64,000 bases of DNA from assembly GCF_003627965.1 (NCBI RefSeq), contig NZ_RBWE01000001.1, forward strand, positions 265,525 to 329,524, given 5' to 3'. This stretch comes from Desulfofundulus salinus (GTDB lineage: Bacteria > Bacillota > Desulfotomaculia > Desulfotomaculales > Desulfovirgulaceae). Positions 51,842 to 60,765 of the stretch are shown piece after piece (the first letter of the stretch is position 1; every line of letters starts with the position of its first letter). The position numbers were made by a program, and so were the translations under genes. The notes beneath the pieces are model-generated. The model saw only the letters and a program-made list of their open reading frames with translations, did no database searches and was not told the origin of the DNA.

Positions 51842-52660
51842 ATGGATGGGGAAAAAATCAAAAGGCTGGAAGAGAAGGCCCGGGAAATCCGCCGGCACAT
51901 AATCCGCATGACCGGCGCTGCCGGTTCGGGCCATCCCGGAGGGTCTTTGTCCAGTGCCGATATTGTAACTGCCCTCTACTTCGAGGTAATGCGCATTGAT
52001 CCCAAAAATCCCCGCTGGCCCGACCGGGACCGCTTTGTCCTTTCCAAGGGGCATGCCGCGCCGGTGCTCTATGCGGCCCTGGCAGAAAGGGGTTTTTTCC
52101 CGGTGGAGGATCTCCTCACCCTGCGCCGCCTGGGCAGCCCCCTTCAGGGGCATCCGGACATGAAGAAATTGCCGGGGGTGGAGATGTCCACCGGCTCACT
52201 GGGCCAGGGGTTGGCCTGTGCTAACGGGATGGCCCTGGCGGCCAGGCTGGACGGCCGGGACTACCGCGTTTACGTTCTTTTAGGTGATGGGGAGATTCAG
52301 GAAGGCATGGTTTGGGAGGCGGCCATGGCGGCGGCCCACTACCGGCTGGACAACGTGACCGCCTTTTTGGACCATAATGGCCTGCAAATTGACGGGCCCG
52401 TTGCGAAGGTGATGTCCGTGGAGCCGGTGGCCGAGAAATGGCGCGCCTTTGGCTGGGACGTGCAGGTGATTGACGGCCACAACATGGAAGAAATTCTCCA
52501 GGCGGTGGAAAAGGCCCGGGCCGTGCGGGGCAAACCCCAGATGATTGTGGCCGAAACGGTGAAGGGCAAGGGGGTATCCTTTATGGAGAACATGGTGGAA
52601 TGGCACGGCGTGGCCCCCAAACCCGATGAAGTGGAACGGGCCCTGGCTGAGCTGGCTTAA
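51842..52660 (+). CDS. tktA: transketolase, N-terminal subunit
   Basis: A 272-residue half-transketolase with the thiamine diphosphate part: [52 protein letters not shown] and the ThDP motif [20 protein letters not shown] ending in HNGLQIDG. It works with the C-terminal subunit encoded 17 bases downstream in the non-oxidative pentose phosphate pathway. Split transketolases are common in clostridia and archaea. ATG 51842 is preferred (CCAGGGAG spacing); GTG 51833 is an alternative. Confidence 0.94.
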   Translation: MDGEKIKRLEEKAREIRRHIIRMTGAAGSGHPGGSLSSADIVTALYFEVMRIDPKNPRWPDRDRFVLSKGHAAPVLYAALAERGFFPVEDLLTLRRLGSPLQGHPDMKKLPGVEMSTGSLGQGLACANGMALAARLDGRDYRVYVLLGDGEIQEGMVWEAAMAAAHYRLDNVTAFLDHNGLQIDGPVAKVMSVEPVAEKWRAFGWDVQVIDGHNMEEILQAVEKARAVRGKPQMIVAETVKGKGVSFMENMVEWHGVAPKPDEVERALAELA

Positions 52661-52677
52661 AAAGGGGGTATTGATCT

Positions 52678-53622
52678 ATGAGAAAGATTGCCACCCGGGA
52701 TGCCTACGGTGAGGCTCTGGTGGAGTTGGGGCGGGAAAACCCCGACGTGGTGGTGCTGGACGCGGACCTGGCCAAGTCCACCAAAACCATTGAGTTCGCA
52801 AAGCACTTCCCGGAACGCTTTTTCGATATGGGCATAGCCGAACAAAACATGATTGGAACGGCCGCCGGCCTGGCCGCCGCCGGAAAAATTCCCTTTTGCA
52901 GCACCTTTGCCATCTTTGCCACCGGCCGGGCCTTTGAGATAATTCGCAACAGCGTGGCCTACTCGCGGCTCAACGTCAAGATTGCCGCCAGTCACGCCGG
53001 CATTACGGTAGGGGAGGACGGCGGCTCCCACCAGTCGGTGGAGGACATCGCCCTGATGCGGTCCCTGCCCAACATAACCGTGCTCGTCCCCGCCGATGCG
53101 GTGGAAACCCGGGCGGCGGTGCGGGCGGCGGTGCAAATCCAGGGCCCGGTTTACATCCGCCTGGGGCGTCCGGGTGTGCCCGTGCTGCACGGGGACGATT
53201 TTCATTTCGAGCCCGGCCGGGCGGTAACCATGCGGGGAGGCAATGACGCCACCATTATTGCCACCGGGATTATGGTGGCCACCGCCCTGGAAGCCGCCGG
53301 CCTGCTGGAGCAGGAGGGCATAGGGGTACGGGTGGTCAACATGCATACCATCAAGCCGCTGGATGAGGAGGCGGTGATTGCGGCCGCCCGCGAGACGGGG
53401 GTCATCGTTACCGCCGAGGAGCATTCCGTCATCGGCGGCCTGGGCGGGGCGGTGGCGGAAGCCGTCTGTGCCCGCCATCCCGTGCCCGTCTACCGGGTGG
53501 GCGTCCCCGATGTTTTTGGCGAATCGGGCAAGCCCGGGGAGTTGCTGGAAAAATACGGTCTCACTGCTGCGCACCTGGCGGACAAAGTGCGGGAGGCAGT
53601 AACAAAGAAAGTTGGGAGGTAA
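52678..53622 (+). CDS. tktB: transketolase, C-terminal subunit
   Basis: A 314-residue partner of the N-terminal subunit. The pyrimidine-binding domain has VVVLDADLAKSTKTIEFAKH and FDMGIAEQNMIGTAAGLAAA with the catalytic Glu, plus SHAGITVGEDGGSHQSVEDI. The C-terminal transketolase domain has VRVVNMHTIKPLDEEAVIAA and EEHSVIGGLGGAVAE. Together the two make one active site per heterodimer. A strong terminator follows. Confidence 0.95.
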   Translation: MRKIATRDAYGEALVELGRENPDVVVLDADLAKSTKTIEFAKHFPERFFDMGIAEQNMIGTAAGLAAAGKIPFCSTFAIFATGRAFEIIRNSVAYSRLNVKIAASHAGITVGEDGGSHQSVEDIALMRSLPNITVLVPADAVETRAAVRAAVQIQGPVYIRLGRPGVPVLHGDDFHFEPGRAVTMRGGNDATIIATGIMVATALEAAGLLEQEGIGVRVVNMHTIKPLDEEAVIAAARETGVIVTAEEHSVIGGLGGAVAEAVCARHPVPVYRVGVPDVFGESGKPGELLEKYGLTAAHLADKVREAVTKKVGR

Positions 53623-53637
53623 AATATTGCAATTTAT

Positions 53638-53676
53638 ACAACCCCTCTCTTTCCGGGAGGGGTTGTCTGCTTTTTT
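53638..53676 (+). terminator. terminator of the transketolase operon
   Basis: A perfect 10-bp stem (ACAACCCCTC with GAGGGGTTGT, 9-nt loop) with a run of six T residues shortly after. Confidence 0.85.
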
Positions 53677-53799
53677 CTGGTTTTTTAAGAGGATTTCTGG
53701 AGAGCCTGTCGAAGTGTATACGAAAAAGCTGAAGTATCCCCAATTTTTTTTAAAGCCCCTGCTTTGGTTTCGGTAGCGAGCGACTTGAGCCGAGCGTTA

Positions 53800-53862
53800 T
53801 TATGGGGAGGATGCGGCGCTGTCAGCGCGTGACAACGCGGCACCATAGCGGGATCACTAAAT
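53800..53862. repeat. possible degenerate third copy of the MITE-like element
   Basis: GAGGATGCGGCGCTGTC at ~53817-53833 matches the inner arm of the two elements near metK, and GACAACGCGGC at 53831-53841 is an imperfect complement. GCGAGCGACTTGAGCC lies just before it. Terminal repeats and the rest of the element are not evident, so this is a deleted or diverged relative in the 290-bp gap before ftsE. No other feature was seen in 53677-53914. Confidence 0.45.
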
Positions 53863-53914
53863 TTACCTGAAAAAGCTTGTGCAACATGGTTTTCGACGTA
53901 ACTGAGGTGGGATA

Positions 53915-54601
53915 ATGATCCGTTTTTACGGTGTGACTAAAATCTACCCCAACGGGGTTAAGGCCCTGGATAATGTGAACCTGCATATTAGAAAGGGTGA
54001 GTTCCTCTTTCTTGTAGGCCCCAGCGGAGCGGGCAAGTCTACCCTGACCAAGCTGATTTTCCGGGAAGAACTGCCCACCCGGGGGCAGGTCCTGTTTAAC
54101 GGCAAGAACGTGGCCCGCCTGCGGTCACGGGAGGTACCCTACCTGCGCCGCAAGATAGGGATGGTGTTTCAGGATTTCCGTTTGCTACCCCAAAAAACGG
54201 TTTTTGAGAACGTAGCCTTTGCCCTGGAGGTAACTGGAGCCTCCTACCGGGAGATCAAAAGGCGGGTCCCGGAAGTGCTCAAACTGGTGGGTCTGGAGGG
54301 TAAGGCCAACGTGCTGCCCGCGCAGCTTTCCGGAGGGGAACAGCAACGGGTGGGTATTGCCCGGGCCATTGTGAACAACCCCGTACTGCTCATTGCCGAT
54401 GAGCCTACTGGCAACCTGGATCCGGAAACTGCCTGGGAACTGATGGAGCTGTTTCAAAAAATCAATAACGCCGGAACCACCATCCTGATGGTTACCCACG
54501 CCCGGGATATTGTGGATGCCATGAAAAAACGGGTGGTGGCTCTGGAATCCGGGCGCATTGTGCGGGACGAGGAAGGCGGGGGGTACCGCAATGAGGATTA
54601 G
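53915..54601 (+). CDS. ftsE: cell-division ATP-binding protein FtsE
   Basis: A 228-residue ABC ATPase. Walker A is VGPSGAGKSTLTKLIF (~35), Q loop MVFQDFRLLPQ, signature LSGGEQQRVGIARAIV (~140), Walker B LLIADEPTGNLD and H loop MVTHARDI. With FtsX it activates cell-wall hydrolases at the septum or during elongation. The ftsX start overlaps its 3' end, and a M23 hydrolase gene follows, the expected target system. Confidence 0.96.
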   Translation: MIRFYGVTKIYPNGVKALDNVNLHIRKGEFLFLVGPSGAGKSTLTKLIFREELPTRGQVLFNGKNVARLRSREVPYLRRKIGMVFQDFRLLPQKTVFENVAFALEVTGASYREIKRRVPEVLKLVGLEGKANVLPAQLSGGEQQRVGIARAIVNNPVLLIADEPTGNLDPETAWELMELFQKINNAGTTILMVTHARDIVDAMKKRVVALESGRIVRDEEGGGYRNED

Positions 54602-55478
54602 AACCCTCGTTTACTATTTCCGGGAGGCCTTTTTGTCCATCTTCCGGAACAGCTGGCTGTCCCTGGCCGCGGTGGGCACGGTGACCATATCCCTGCTTAT
54701 TTTGGGTTGTTCCCTGCTGCTGGTGGTGAACACAAACCAGCTTGCGGATCACCTGGAATCCAGTTTGGAGATCAGCGCTTTTCTAAAGGACGGCCTCAAA
54801 GACGAGGAAATCCAGGAGTTAAACGATAAAATCCGCTTCCTCCCTGGCGTGGTACAGGTGCAGTTTATTTCCAAAGAAGAGGCTCTGGAGGAAATGCGCC
54901 GTAGCTTCAGCCCGCGTAAAGAGATTTTGGACGGCCTGGAGGAGGATAATCCCCTGCCCGACACCTTTCGGATCAAAACCCGGCGGGCAGATCAGGTAGT
55001 GGAAGTGGCCCAAAAGGTTGCCTCCATGGACGGGGTGGAGGATGTGCGCTACGGCCAGGGCGTGGTGGAGAGGCTGGTGGTGGTAACGCACTGGGTGCGG
55101 GTGGCCGGAATAGGAGCCATGATCCTGGTAGGTGCGGCGGCGGTGTTCTTAATTTCCACCACCATTCGCCTGTCGGTGTTTGCCCGCCGGCGGGAAATCG
55201 GGATTATGAAGTACCTGGGGGCCACCAACTGGTTTGTGCGATTTCCCTTTTTAATTGAGGGGATGGTCCTGGGACTGCTGGGGTCTTTGCTGGCGGCCGT
55301 TCTGGTTTACACCGGGTATTTGTCGCTGGTGGAACATTTGGCCCGGGCTATGCCCTTCATCCCCCTGGTTTCCGACGGACAGGTCCTGTTCAGCCTGCTG
55401 GGGGGCCTGGTGGGGCTGGGGCTGTTTATCGGTGCCCTGGGCAGCGCCATATCCATTCACCGGTTTTTAAATGTTTAG
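54591..55478 (+). CDS. ftsX: cell-division protein FtsX
   Basis: A 295-residue permease-like protein with four membrane spans: ~22-45, then a large extracellular loop (~50-160) with [20 protein letters not shown] and [17 protein letters not shown], then the C-terminal FtsX domain with three spans ([20 protein letters not shown]). The loop contacts the secreted hydrolase. ATG 54591 lies inside ftsE and avoids the much longer upstream extension. Confidence 0.95.
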   Translation: MRIRTLVYYFREAFLSIFRNSWLSLAAVGTVTISLLILGCSLLLVVNTNQLADHLESSLEISAFLKDGLKDEEIQELNDKIRFLPGVVQVQFISKEEALEEMRRSFSPRKEILDGLEEDNPLPDTFRIKTRRADQVVEVAQKVASMDGVEDVRYGQGVVERLVVVTHWVRVAGIGAMILVGAAAVFLISTTIRLSVFARRREIGIMKYLGATNWFVRFPFLIEGMVLGLLGSLLAAVLVYTGYLSLVEHLARAMPFIPLVSDGQVLFSLLGGLVGLGLFIGALGSAISIHRFLNV

Positions 55479-55498
55479 TTTTTTGGGGGGGAGATGGT

Positions 55499-56632
55499 TT
55501 GAAAGGTCTTACCGGCAGGATCGTGGCCCTGGGGCTGGTTCTGGCCCTGTCCGGGGCCGGAATGGGCATGGCCCAGGGGGCCAGTTTGCAGGAAAAGCTC
55601 CAGGAGACCAGGCAGAAGCTCTTCCAGGAACAACAAAAGGTCCGGGAGTCAAAACAGGCGGTGCGCGGCTATGCCGACCAGGTGGCCGATTCGGAGCGGG
55701 CCATCGTAGCTACGGAACAGCGCATCCGGGAGCTGGATGAAAACCTGCAGGTGGCCCTGCGTGAGGTAAACCGTGCCCGGCAGGAATTGGCCGAAGCCGA
55801 AGCAAAGCTGGAGGAGAGCCGCCGGGTGATGAAACAGCGCCTGCGGGAAATATACCAGTGGGGAGAGATTGATTACCTGGAAGTTCTGCTGGCCGCCCGG
55901 GATTTCAGCGACTTTATCAACCGTTACGAGCTATTAAAACGGGTGGTGGCCCGGGATGCGGCCATAGTGGACGATTTTACGGCCCGGCGCCAGGAAGTGG
56001 CCGAAAAGAAGGCCCGGCTGGAGGAGCGGCGGGACCGCATAATAGCTTTGATGCGGCAGCAGCAGGCCGCCCGGCAGCAGCTGGTGGAGCAGCAAAGGCA
56101 ACAAAAGGTGTTGCTGGCCCAGGCGCAATACGAATTGAGCCGGCATGAGGAAGAGGCGGAAAGGTTAAAGGCCCAGGAGCAGGAAATTTTGCGGCAGATC
56201 GCCCTGGAAAGGGCCCGCAGCCACCCCTCGGCGCCCCGGGGCAGCGGTGTGATGACCTGGCCGGTACCCGGTTACTCGTCCATTTCCTCGGGGTTTGGCT
56301 CCCGCCGCCACCCCATTCTGGGTTATGTGCGCATGCATAATGGCATTGATATCCCGGCTCCCACGGGTACGCCGGTGGTGGCCGCCCAGGAAGGAACGGT
56401 CATTTACGTCGGCTACATGAGCGGCTACGGCAATATGGTCATGCTCGATCACGGCGGTGGCATAACCACCCTTTACGCCCACCTTTCGGCCCAGCTGGTT
56501 TCTGTCGGCCAGGAGGTGGACAAGGGGCAAACCATTGCCCGGGTGGGCAGCACGGGAATGTCCACCGGTCCCCACCTGCACTTTACCGTCATGGTCAACG
56601 GTTCGCCGGTGGATCCCATGGGTTATTTGTAA
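55499..56632 (+). CDS. M23 peptidase / EnvC-like murein hydrolase activator
   Basis: A 377-residue secreted protein: signal sequence (~1-28), then a long coiled coil (~30-240, Glu/Arg/Gln-rich) as in EnvC and CwlO, and a C-terminal LytM/M23 domain. Zinc ligand motifs are [18 protein letters not shown] and [14 protein letters not shown], and [20 protein letters not shown] is intact, so the peptidase may be active. Coiled-coil M23 proteins of this layout are the direct partners of FtsEX. TTG start behind a G-rich Shine-Dalgarno, 20 bases after ftsX. Confidence 0.9.
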   Translation: MKGLTGRIVALGLVLALSGAGMGMAQGASLQEKLQETRQKLFQEQQKVRESKQAVRGYADQVADSERAIVATEQRIRELDENLQVALREVNRARQELAEAEAKLEESRRVMKQRLREIYQWGEIDYLEVLLAARDFSDFINRYELLKRVVARDAAIVDDFTARRQEVAEKKARLEERRDRIIALMRQQQAARQQLVEQQRQQKVLLAQAQYELSRHEEEAERLKAQEQEILRQIALERARSHPSAPRGSGVMTWPVPGYSSISSGFGSRRHPILGYVRMHNGIDIPAPTGTPVVAAQEGTVIYVGYMSGYGNMVMLDHGGGITTLYAHLSAQLVSVGQEVDKGQTIARVGSTGMSTGPHLHFTVMVNGSPVDPMGYL

Positions 56633-56801
56633 CTGTGATCCCTGCCGCGATTCCGGATGTCCCGGAGCCGCGGTTTATTATTTTTTCCGGGTTGGCTCCC
56701 TTCCGGTTCATTTGTCCGGCAACTGTTGTAATTACCCCGGCGTTGTTGTAGTATAATACGTGTGTACAGGAAAGATAAGGCAGGTGGGTGTGAAGGTGGG
56801 C

Positions 56802-57962
56802 ATGACAAATTATCACCGGACGGGAAGCAGATGGATCCGCTGGCTGGCTGCCTTAAGCGTCGTGGTTTTTTTAATTATCGCGGCTTTTGGAGGCATGCTG
56901 GCCAGTAACTATAAGCACCTGGGGACCCTGCTGGAGGTTATTCACCTGGTCCGCACAAGGTACCTGGAACCGGTGAGCGCCACTACGCTTGTTGACGGGG
57001 CCATTCGCGGCCTGGTCAAGTCGTTGAACGATCCCTATTCGGTTTACCTGGACCCCGGGGAATATGCCCGCTTGCAGGAGCAGATCCGGGGTAGCTTTGG
57101 CGGCCTGGGCATTTTGGTGGGCATTAAGGATGAATACCTGACGGTGGTACGGTCCTACCCGGATACGCCGGCCCAGCGGGCGGGGATCAAACAGGGAGAT
57201 GTGATCACCCGCATCGACGGCCGGGATGCCCGGGGGATGGACCTGGATACGGCCGTGAGCATGATGCGGGGGGCAGTGGGCACGGAGGTCAAATTGACCA
57301 TCGCCCGCAAGGGAGTGCCTCAACCCTGGGATGTAAAGCTGGTCCGGGAGGAGATTAGCGTACCTACCGTGGAGGGCAGAATGATATCGGGCAAAGGGAT
57401 CGGTTATATTTCCCTGACCCAGTTTACCGAAAAAACGCCGGAAGAACTGGAGGCCACCATTTCCCGTTTGAAAAAAGAAGGAATGCGGGCAGTTCTCCTG
57501 GATTTGCGCAACAATCCGGGGGGTGAGCTGCGTTCGGCAGTAAAGGTGGCCAGCTACTTTATCCCCAGGGGGCCGGTGGTTTACATCCAGTACCGTTCGG
57601 GCCGGGAGGAAACATATGCCTCCGAAGGCAAAAACCTCAACCTGCCTCTGGTAGTGCTCATTAACCGGGCCAGTGCCAGTGCCGCAGAGATTCTGGCCGG
57701 GGCCGTTAAAGACACCAGAGCAGGTATCCTGGTGGGGGAAAAAACCTTCGGCAAGGGCATTGTGCAAACGGTGTTTGACCTGGACAACGGTGCCGGTCTG
57801 AAACTAACCACGGCCCGTTACCTGACTCCCTCGCGCCATGACATCCATAAAAAAGGGATTACACCGGACGTGGTGGTGGAACAGGAGCCCCAGGCGGAAG
57901 TGGATCTGCAGCTGGAACGGGCCATTGAAATTCTGGAAAGCGAGATGGCCAGGGCCGCCTGA
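56802..57962 (+). CDS. ctpA: S41 carboxy-terminal processing protease
   Basis: A 386-residue protease: N-terminal membrane anchor (~12-32), a short helical region, a PDZ domain (~85-165; GGLGILVGIKDEYLTVVRSY, AGIKQGDVITRIDGRDARG), and the S41 catalytic domain. The nucleophile Ser is in ASASAAEILAGAVKD and the Lys in GEKTFGKGIVQT. In Bacillus the orthologue CtpB cleaves signalling proteins in sporulation. ATG 56802 follows AAGGTGGG. An isolated TATAAT at 56752-56757 suggests its own promoter. It overlaps in cluster order with ftsEX and minJ as in Bacillus. Confidence 0.93.
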   Translation: MTNYHRTGSRWIRWLAALSVVVFLIIAAFGGMLASNYKHLGTLLEVIHLVRTRYLEPVSATTLVDGAIRGLVKSLNDPYSVYLDPGEYARLQEQIRGSFGGLGILVGIKDEYLTVVRSYPDTPAQRAGIKQGDVITRIDGRDARGMDLDTAVSMMRGAVGTEVKLTIARKGVPQPWDVKLVREEISVPTVEGRMISGKGIGYISLTQFTEKTPEELEATISRLKKEGMRAVLLDLRNNPGGELRSAVKVASYFIPRGPVVYIQYRSGREETYASEGKNLNLPLVVLINRASASAAEILAGAVKDTRAGILVGEKTFGKGIVQTVFDLDNGAGLKLTTARYLTPSRHDIHKKGITPDVVVEQEPQAEVDLQLERAIEILESEMARAA

Positions 57963-57983
57963 CGTGGAAAGAGTGGTGAAAAA

Positions 57984-59225
57984 ATGTTCCCCTTTAGCCA
58001 GATATTACCGGCCATTATTGCCACCCTGGCCACTGTGTTTTTCGACCCCCTGTTCTGGGTGGTGGTGCTGCTGGTGGCCCTGCAGTACCGGCGCATGGCT
58101 GCCACCAGGAGGGAATTTTTTGGCCTGCCGGGCATTGGCGGGGTGTGGCGTGACACTCTGACCGCTACGGGGTACGGTCTTCTGGGCGGCTTTCTGGGCA
58201 GTTTCCTCATGGTGCTTATCGGGCTTTCCCTTACAGGCTCCGGGCTGATTTATCTCTGGCCGGTGGCCATTTTATTAATGCTGATCAATGCACGTTTTCT
58301 CTGTTTTGCCTATGCCGGGGGGGTGCTATCGCTCAGCAACCTCCTTTTCGGCTTTCCGGAAATACACATCGCCCAGGTGCTGGCCCTGGTGGCTGTTTTA
58401 CACCTGGTGGAAAGCGCGCTGATTCTGGCCGGCGGTCACCTGGGAGCCGTGCCGGTTTACTTTAAATCGCCCGCAGGGCAGGTGATCGGTGGGTTTACTT
58501 TACAGCGTTTCTGGCCCATTCCCATTGTTGCCCTGGCTGTGGTCGGCCCGGCAACGGTACAGCAGGGGGTGGCCATGCCGGACTGGTGGCCCCTGCTCAA
58601 ACCGGGAGTAAGCGGTGATGCGACCGATCTGGTTTATACCCTCATCCCGGTGGTGGCCGGGTTGGGTTACGGGGACCTGGCCATTTCCCGCAGTCCGGGA
58701 GAGAAGAGCCGCCTTTCGGCCCTTTTTCTGGGCGCCTATAGCCTCTGCCTGCTTCTCCTGGCGGTACTTTCCCAATATGTTCGTGGTCTGGCTTTTCTGG
58801 CCGCACTCTTTTCCCCCCTGGGTCACGAAATGGTCATCTATATCGGCAAAAAAGTGGAATTTTTGCGGCGCCCCCTCTTTGTGCCTCCACCCCGTGGGGT
58901 GGGAGTGCTGGACGTCGTTCCCGACAGCCCGGCCTGGCGCGCGGGTGTTCGATCGGGGGATGTGGTGTTGTTCCTGAACCAGTGCCCGGTAAATTCCCGC
59001 CCCGAGCTGGAGATGGTTCTGGCTAACCTTTGGGGTCCGGTGGAGGTGCAGTTCCTGCACGGGCCGGAGCAGGCTTTTCACCGGGAGGTGGCCTTCCGGG
59101 CCCCGGGCCGGCCCTTCGGTTTTGTACCTGTACCCGACGGCAGTGAGGAAGCAGTAATGGACCTCTCCACCGCCGGTCCCCTGGGGCGCTGGTGGCAGGA
59201 CTTCTGGCGGCGCATCAGGCGTTAA
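57984..59225 (+). CDS. minJ: PDZ-domain membrane protein, MinJ-like
   Basis: A 413-residue protein with about eight membrane segments (~1-295) followed by a cytosolic PDZ domain (~305-375; GVGVLDVVPDSPAWRAGVRS, GDVVLFLNQCPVNSRPELEM). MinJ of Bacillus subtilis has the same layout, lies near ctpB and ftsEX, and links DivIVA to MinCD to place the division site. The assignment rests on architecture and position, since overall sequence conservation of MinJ is low. It starts 21 bases after ctpA. Confidence 0.75.
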   Translation: MFPFSQILPAIIATLATVFFDPLFWVVVLLVALQYRRMAATRREFFGLPGIGGVWRDTLTATGYGLLGGFLGSFLMVLIGLSLTGSGLIYLWPVAILLMLINARFLCFAYAGGVLSLSNLLFGFPEIHIAQVLALVAVLHLVESALILAGGHLGAVPVYFKSPAGQVIGGFTLQRFWPIPIVALAVVGPATVQQGVAMPDWWPLLKPGVSGDATDLVYTLIPVVAGLGYGDLAISRSPGEKSRLSALFLGAYSLCLLLLAVLSQYVRGLAFLAALFSPLGHEMVIYIGKKVEFLRRPLFVPPPRGVGVLDVVPDSPAWRAGVRSGDVVLFLNQCPVNSRPELEMVLANLWGPVEVQFLHGPEQAFHREVAFRAPGRPFGFVPVPDGSEEAVMDLSTAGPLGRWWQDFWRRIRR

Positions 59226-59267
59226 TCTTTCTGCAGTTCTGCCCTCGAAACCGGATATAATTTGCCG

Positions 59268-59297
59268 TTGACACATGCCGGAAGCCGGGGCTATAAT
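59268..59297 (+). promoter_or_regulatory. sigma-A promoter of cooT
   Basis: TTGACA (59268-59273), 18 bp, TATAAT (59292-59297): both boxes are perfect consensus. The start codon lies 26 bases downstream. Confidence 0.85.
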
Positions 59298-59322
59298 CGT
59301 TTATGAAAAGGTGGTGTGGCGT

Positions 59323-59514
59323 ATGTGTGAAGCAAACGCTTACCTGCGTAAGGACGGTAAAGAAGAACTCTTTTTAGAAAATGTGGACCGGGTGATCCCC
59401 CACGAGGACGGGATTTTGCTGGAGGACATCTTCGGGCGGCGCAAAATAGTGAAGGCCAGAATTGTGGAGCTGGCTCTGGTGGATCACCGCATCATTTTAG
59501 AAAAAGAAGAATAA
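59323..59514 (+). CDS. cooT: CooT-family nickel-binding protein
   Basis: A 63-residue protein starting MCEANAYLRKDGKEELFLEN and ending with ARIVELALVDHRIILEKEE, the CooT/DUF2097-like pattern. CooT is a small homodimer that binds one nickel through Cys2 and helps mature carbon monoxide dehydrogenase. Cys2 is present. No CODH genes are in the window, but such enzymes are usual in this group of anaerobes. ATG 59323 is chosen; the longer frame from 59275 would lie over the promoter. Terminator follows. Confidence 0.85.
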   Translation: MCEANAYLRKDGKEELFLENVDRVIPHEDGILLEDIFGRRKIVKARIVELALVDHRIILEKEE

Positions 59515-59540
59515 ACGGCATGACACAAAGGCTTAAAGTG

Positions 59541-59569
59541 AAAGGGGCAGTGAAACCTGCCCCTTTTCC
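59541..59569 (+). terminator. terminator of cooT
   Basis: A perfect 10-bp stem (AAAGGGGCAG with CTGCCCCTTT, 6-nt loop) with a short T-tail. Confidence 0.75.
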
Positions 59570-59598
59570 TTAGAGTGTGCACTGGCGGGGTGAGATAG

Positions 59599-60237
59599 TT
59601 GTTCTGGTTGCAGGAGAACCTGTTCGGCGATCCCGAATGGGACCTCTCCGGGATAAACGATATGGCCGCCCTGGAGGAAAAGGTCAAAACATGCAACCGC
59701 TGCGGCCTGCGGGCGGGCTGCCAGGGAGTGGTTTTTGGCGAGGGCAACCCCGCGGCCAAGGTGGTGCTCTGCGGTGAAGGGCCGGGGGCTGACGAAGATC
59801 GTTTGGGCCGGCCCTTTGTGGGTAAAGCCGGCCAGCTGCTGGACAAGATTCTGGAGGCCTGCGGCTTCGGGCGTTTTGAGCATGTTTACATACTGAACAC
59901 CGTGAAATGCCGGCCTCCCGGCAACCGGATACCCACCGAGGAGGAACGGGCGGCCTGCCGTCCCAACCTGGAGGCCCAGCTGCGCATTTTACAGCCGCGG
60001 ATCATGGTCCTGCTGGGAGCCACCGCCCTGCAGGCCATCCTGGATCCCCGGGGGCGCATTACCCGGGACCGGGGGCGCTGGGTGGAAAAAAACGGAGTGT
60101 GGATCATGCCCACCTACCACCCGGCGGCCTTACTGCGCAACCCCAACTTGAAAAGGGATACGTGGGAAGATTTTAAGCAGGTGGTGGCCAGGTACCGGGA
60201 GCTGATCGACCCCAACCACTACTCTCCCCATTGTTAA
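59599..60237 (+). CDS. udg: type-4 uracil-DNA glycosylase (iron-sulfur)
   Basis: A 212-residue family-4 uracil-DNA glycosylase of thermophiles and Gram-positives. Motif A is GEGPGADEDRLGRPFVGKAG, motif B region contains TYHPAALLRNPN with the conserved His. Four cysteines of the 4Fe-4S cluster are in CNRC and in KCRPPGNR ... AACRP. It removes uracil from DNA produced by cytosine deamination, which is faster at high temperature. The TTG start lies behind GGGGTGAGA. The downstream neighbour is on the other strand. Confidence 0.92.
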   Translation: MFWLQENLFGDPEWDLSGINDMAALEEKVKTCNRCGLRAGCQGVVFGEGNPAAKVVLCGEGPGADEDRLGRPFVGKAGQLLDKILEACGFGRFEHVYILNTVKCRPPGNRIPTEEERAACRPNLEAQLRILQPRIMVLLGATALQAILDPRGRITRDRGRWVEKNGVWIMPTYHPAALLRNPNLKRDTWEDFKQVVARYRELIDPNHYSPHC

Positions 60238-60258
60238 AAACGCCACGGGGGACAAGGG

Positions 60259-60564
60259 TTATCCCGGAGAGTCGCTTATATTTCTGACAGGTCCCGGCAG
60301 GTCCGGGGGCCAGGCGGTAACTCCCATGCGCCGGGCCTGGAGCAAAAGCGCGATAAACCTGCGCTCCGCGGTATTAATCTTGAAAATTACATAATCAACC
60401 ATTTCATTGTCCACCAGGTGAAATTCCCTTAAGGCTTCCTGCCAGTCCCGGCGGGCCTCGTCAATGATTTCCACCAGGGTTAGCATCCGGCGCTGGCAAA
60501 ACGATCCCATCCATCTTAAAAAGCTCCTGAGCAGTGATTTCCAGAGAGCCAGCAGTTTATTCAA
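60259..60564 (-). CDS. DUF2508 (YaaL-like) protein
   Basis: A 101-residue protein whose central part (LVEIIDEARRDWQEALREFH, then VDYVIFKINTAERRFIALLL) matches the DUF2508/YaaL family pattern. YaaL-like proteins are sporulation-associated and usually lie near recR and bofA; here the gene is alone. The N-terminal ~20 residues are basic and hydrophobic. A GGAGG Shine-Dalgarno precedes the ATG, and a palindrome CATAACC-TAT-GGTTATG lies 15 bases upstream of it. Confidence 0.7.
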   Translation of the reverse strand: MNKLLALWKSLLRSFLRWMGSFCQRRMLTLVEIIDEARRDWQEALREFHLVDNEMVDYVIFKINTAERRFIALLLQARRMGVTAWPPDLPGPVRNISDSPG

Positions 60565-60765
60565 AGGGGACCACCTCCCATAACCTATGGTTATGAGCCT
60601 TTTGCCCCCTGTAGAAGGGCTTATTTTGTTGAACGCAAAAAACCCGAATTATATTTCCGGTAGCACGTAAGCATAATACGCTTTAAGGATGCATTCCATG
60701 CGAGGCAATTTCGGGTTCAAATGTTGTAACGTATTAGAACTTTCACTGCAGGGGGGGGGTTAAGA
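60565..60765. promoter_or_regulatory. divergent intergenic region with palindromes
   Basis: Contains CATAACC-TAT-GGTTATG (60579-60595) near the minus-strand gene, and a widely spaced inverted repeat AACCCGA (60641-60647) / TCGGGTT (60711-60717) that could close a structured leader of ~77 bases. Convincing -35/-10 pairs were not fixed. It must hold the promoters of both flanking genes. Confidence 0.45.
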
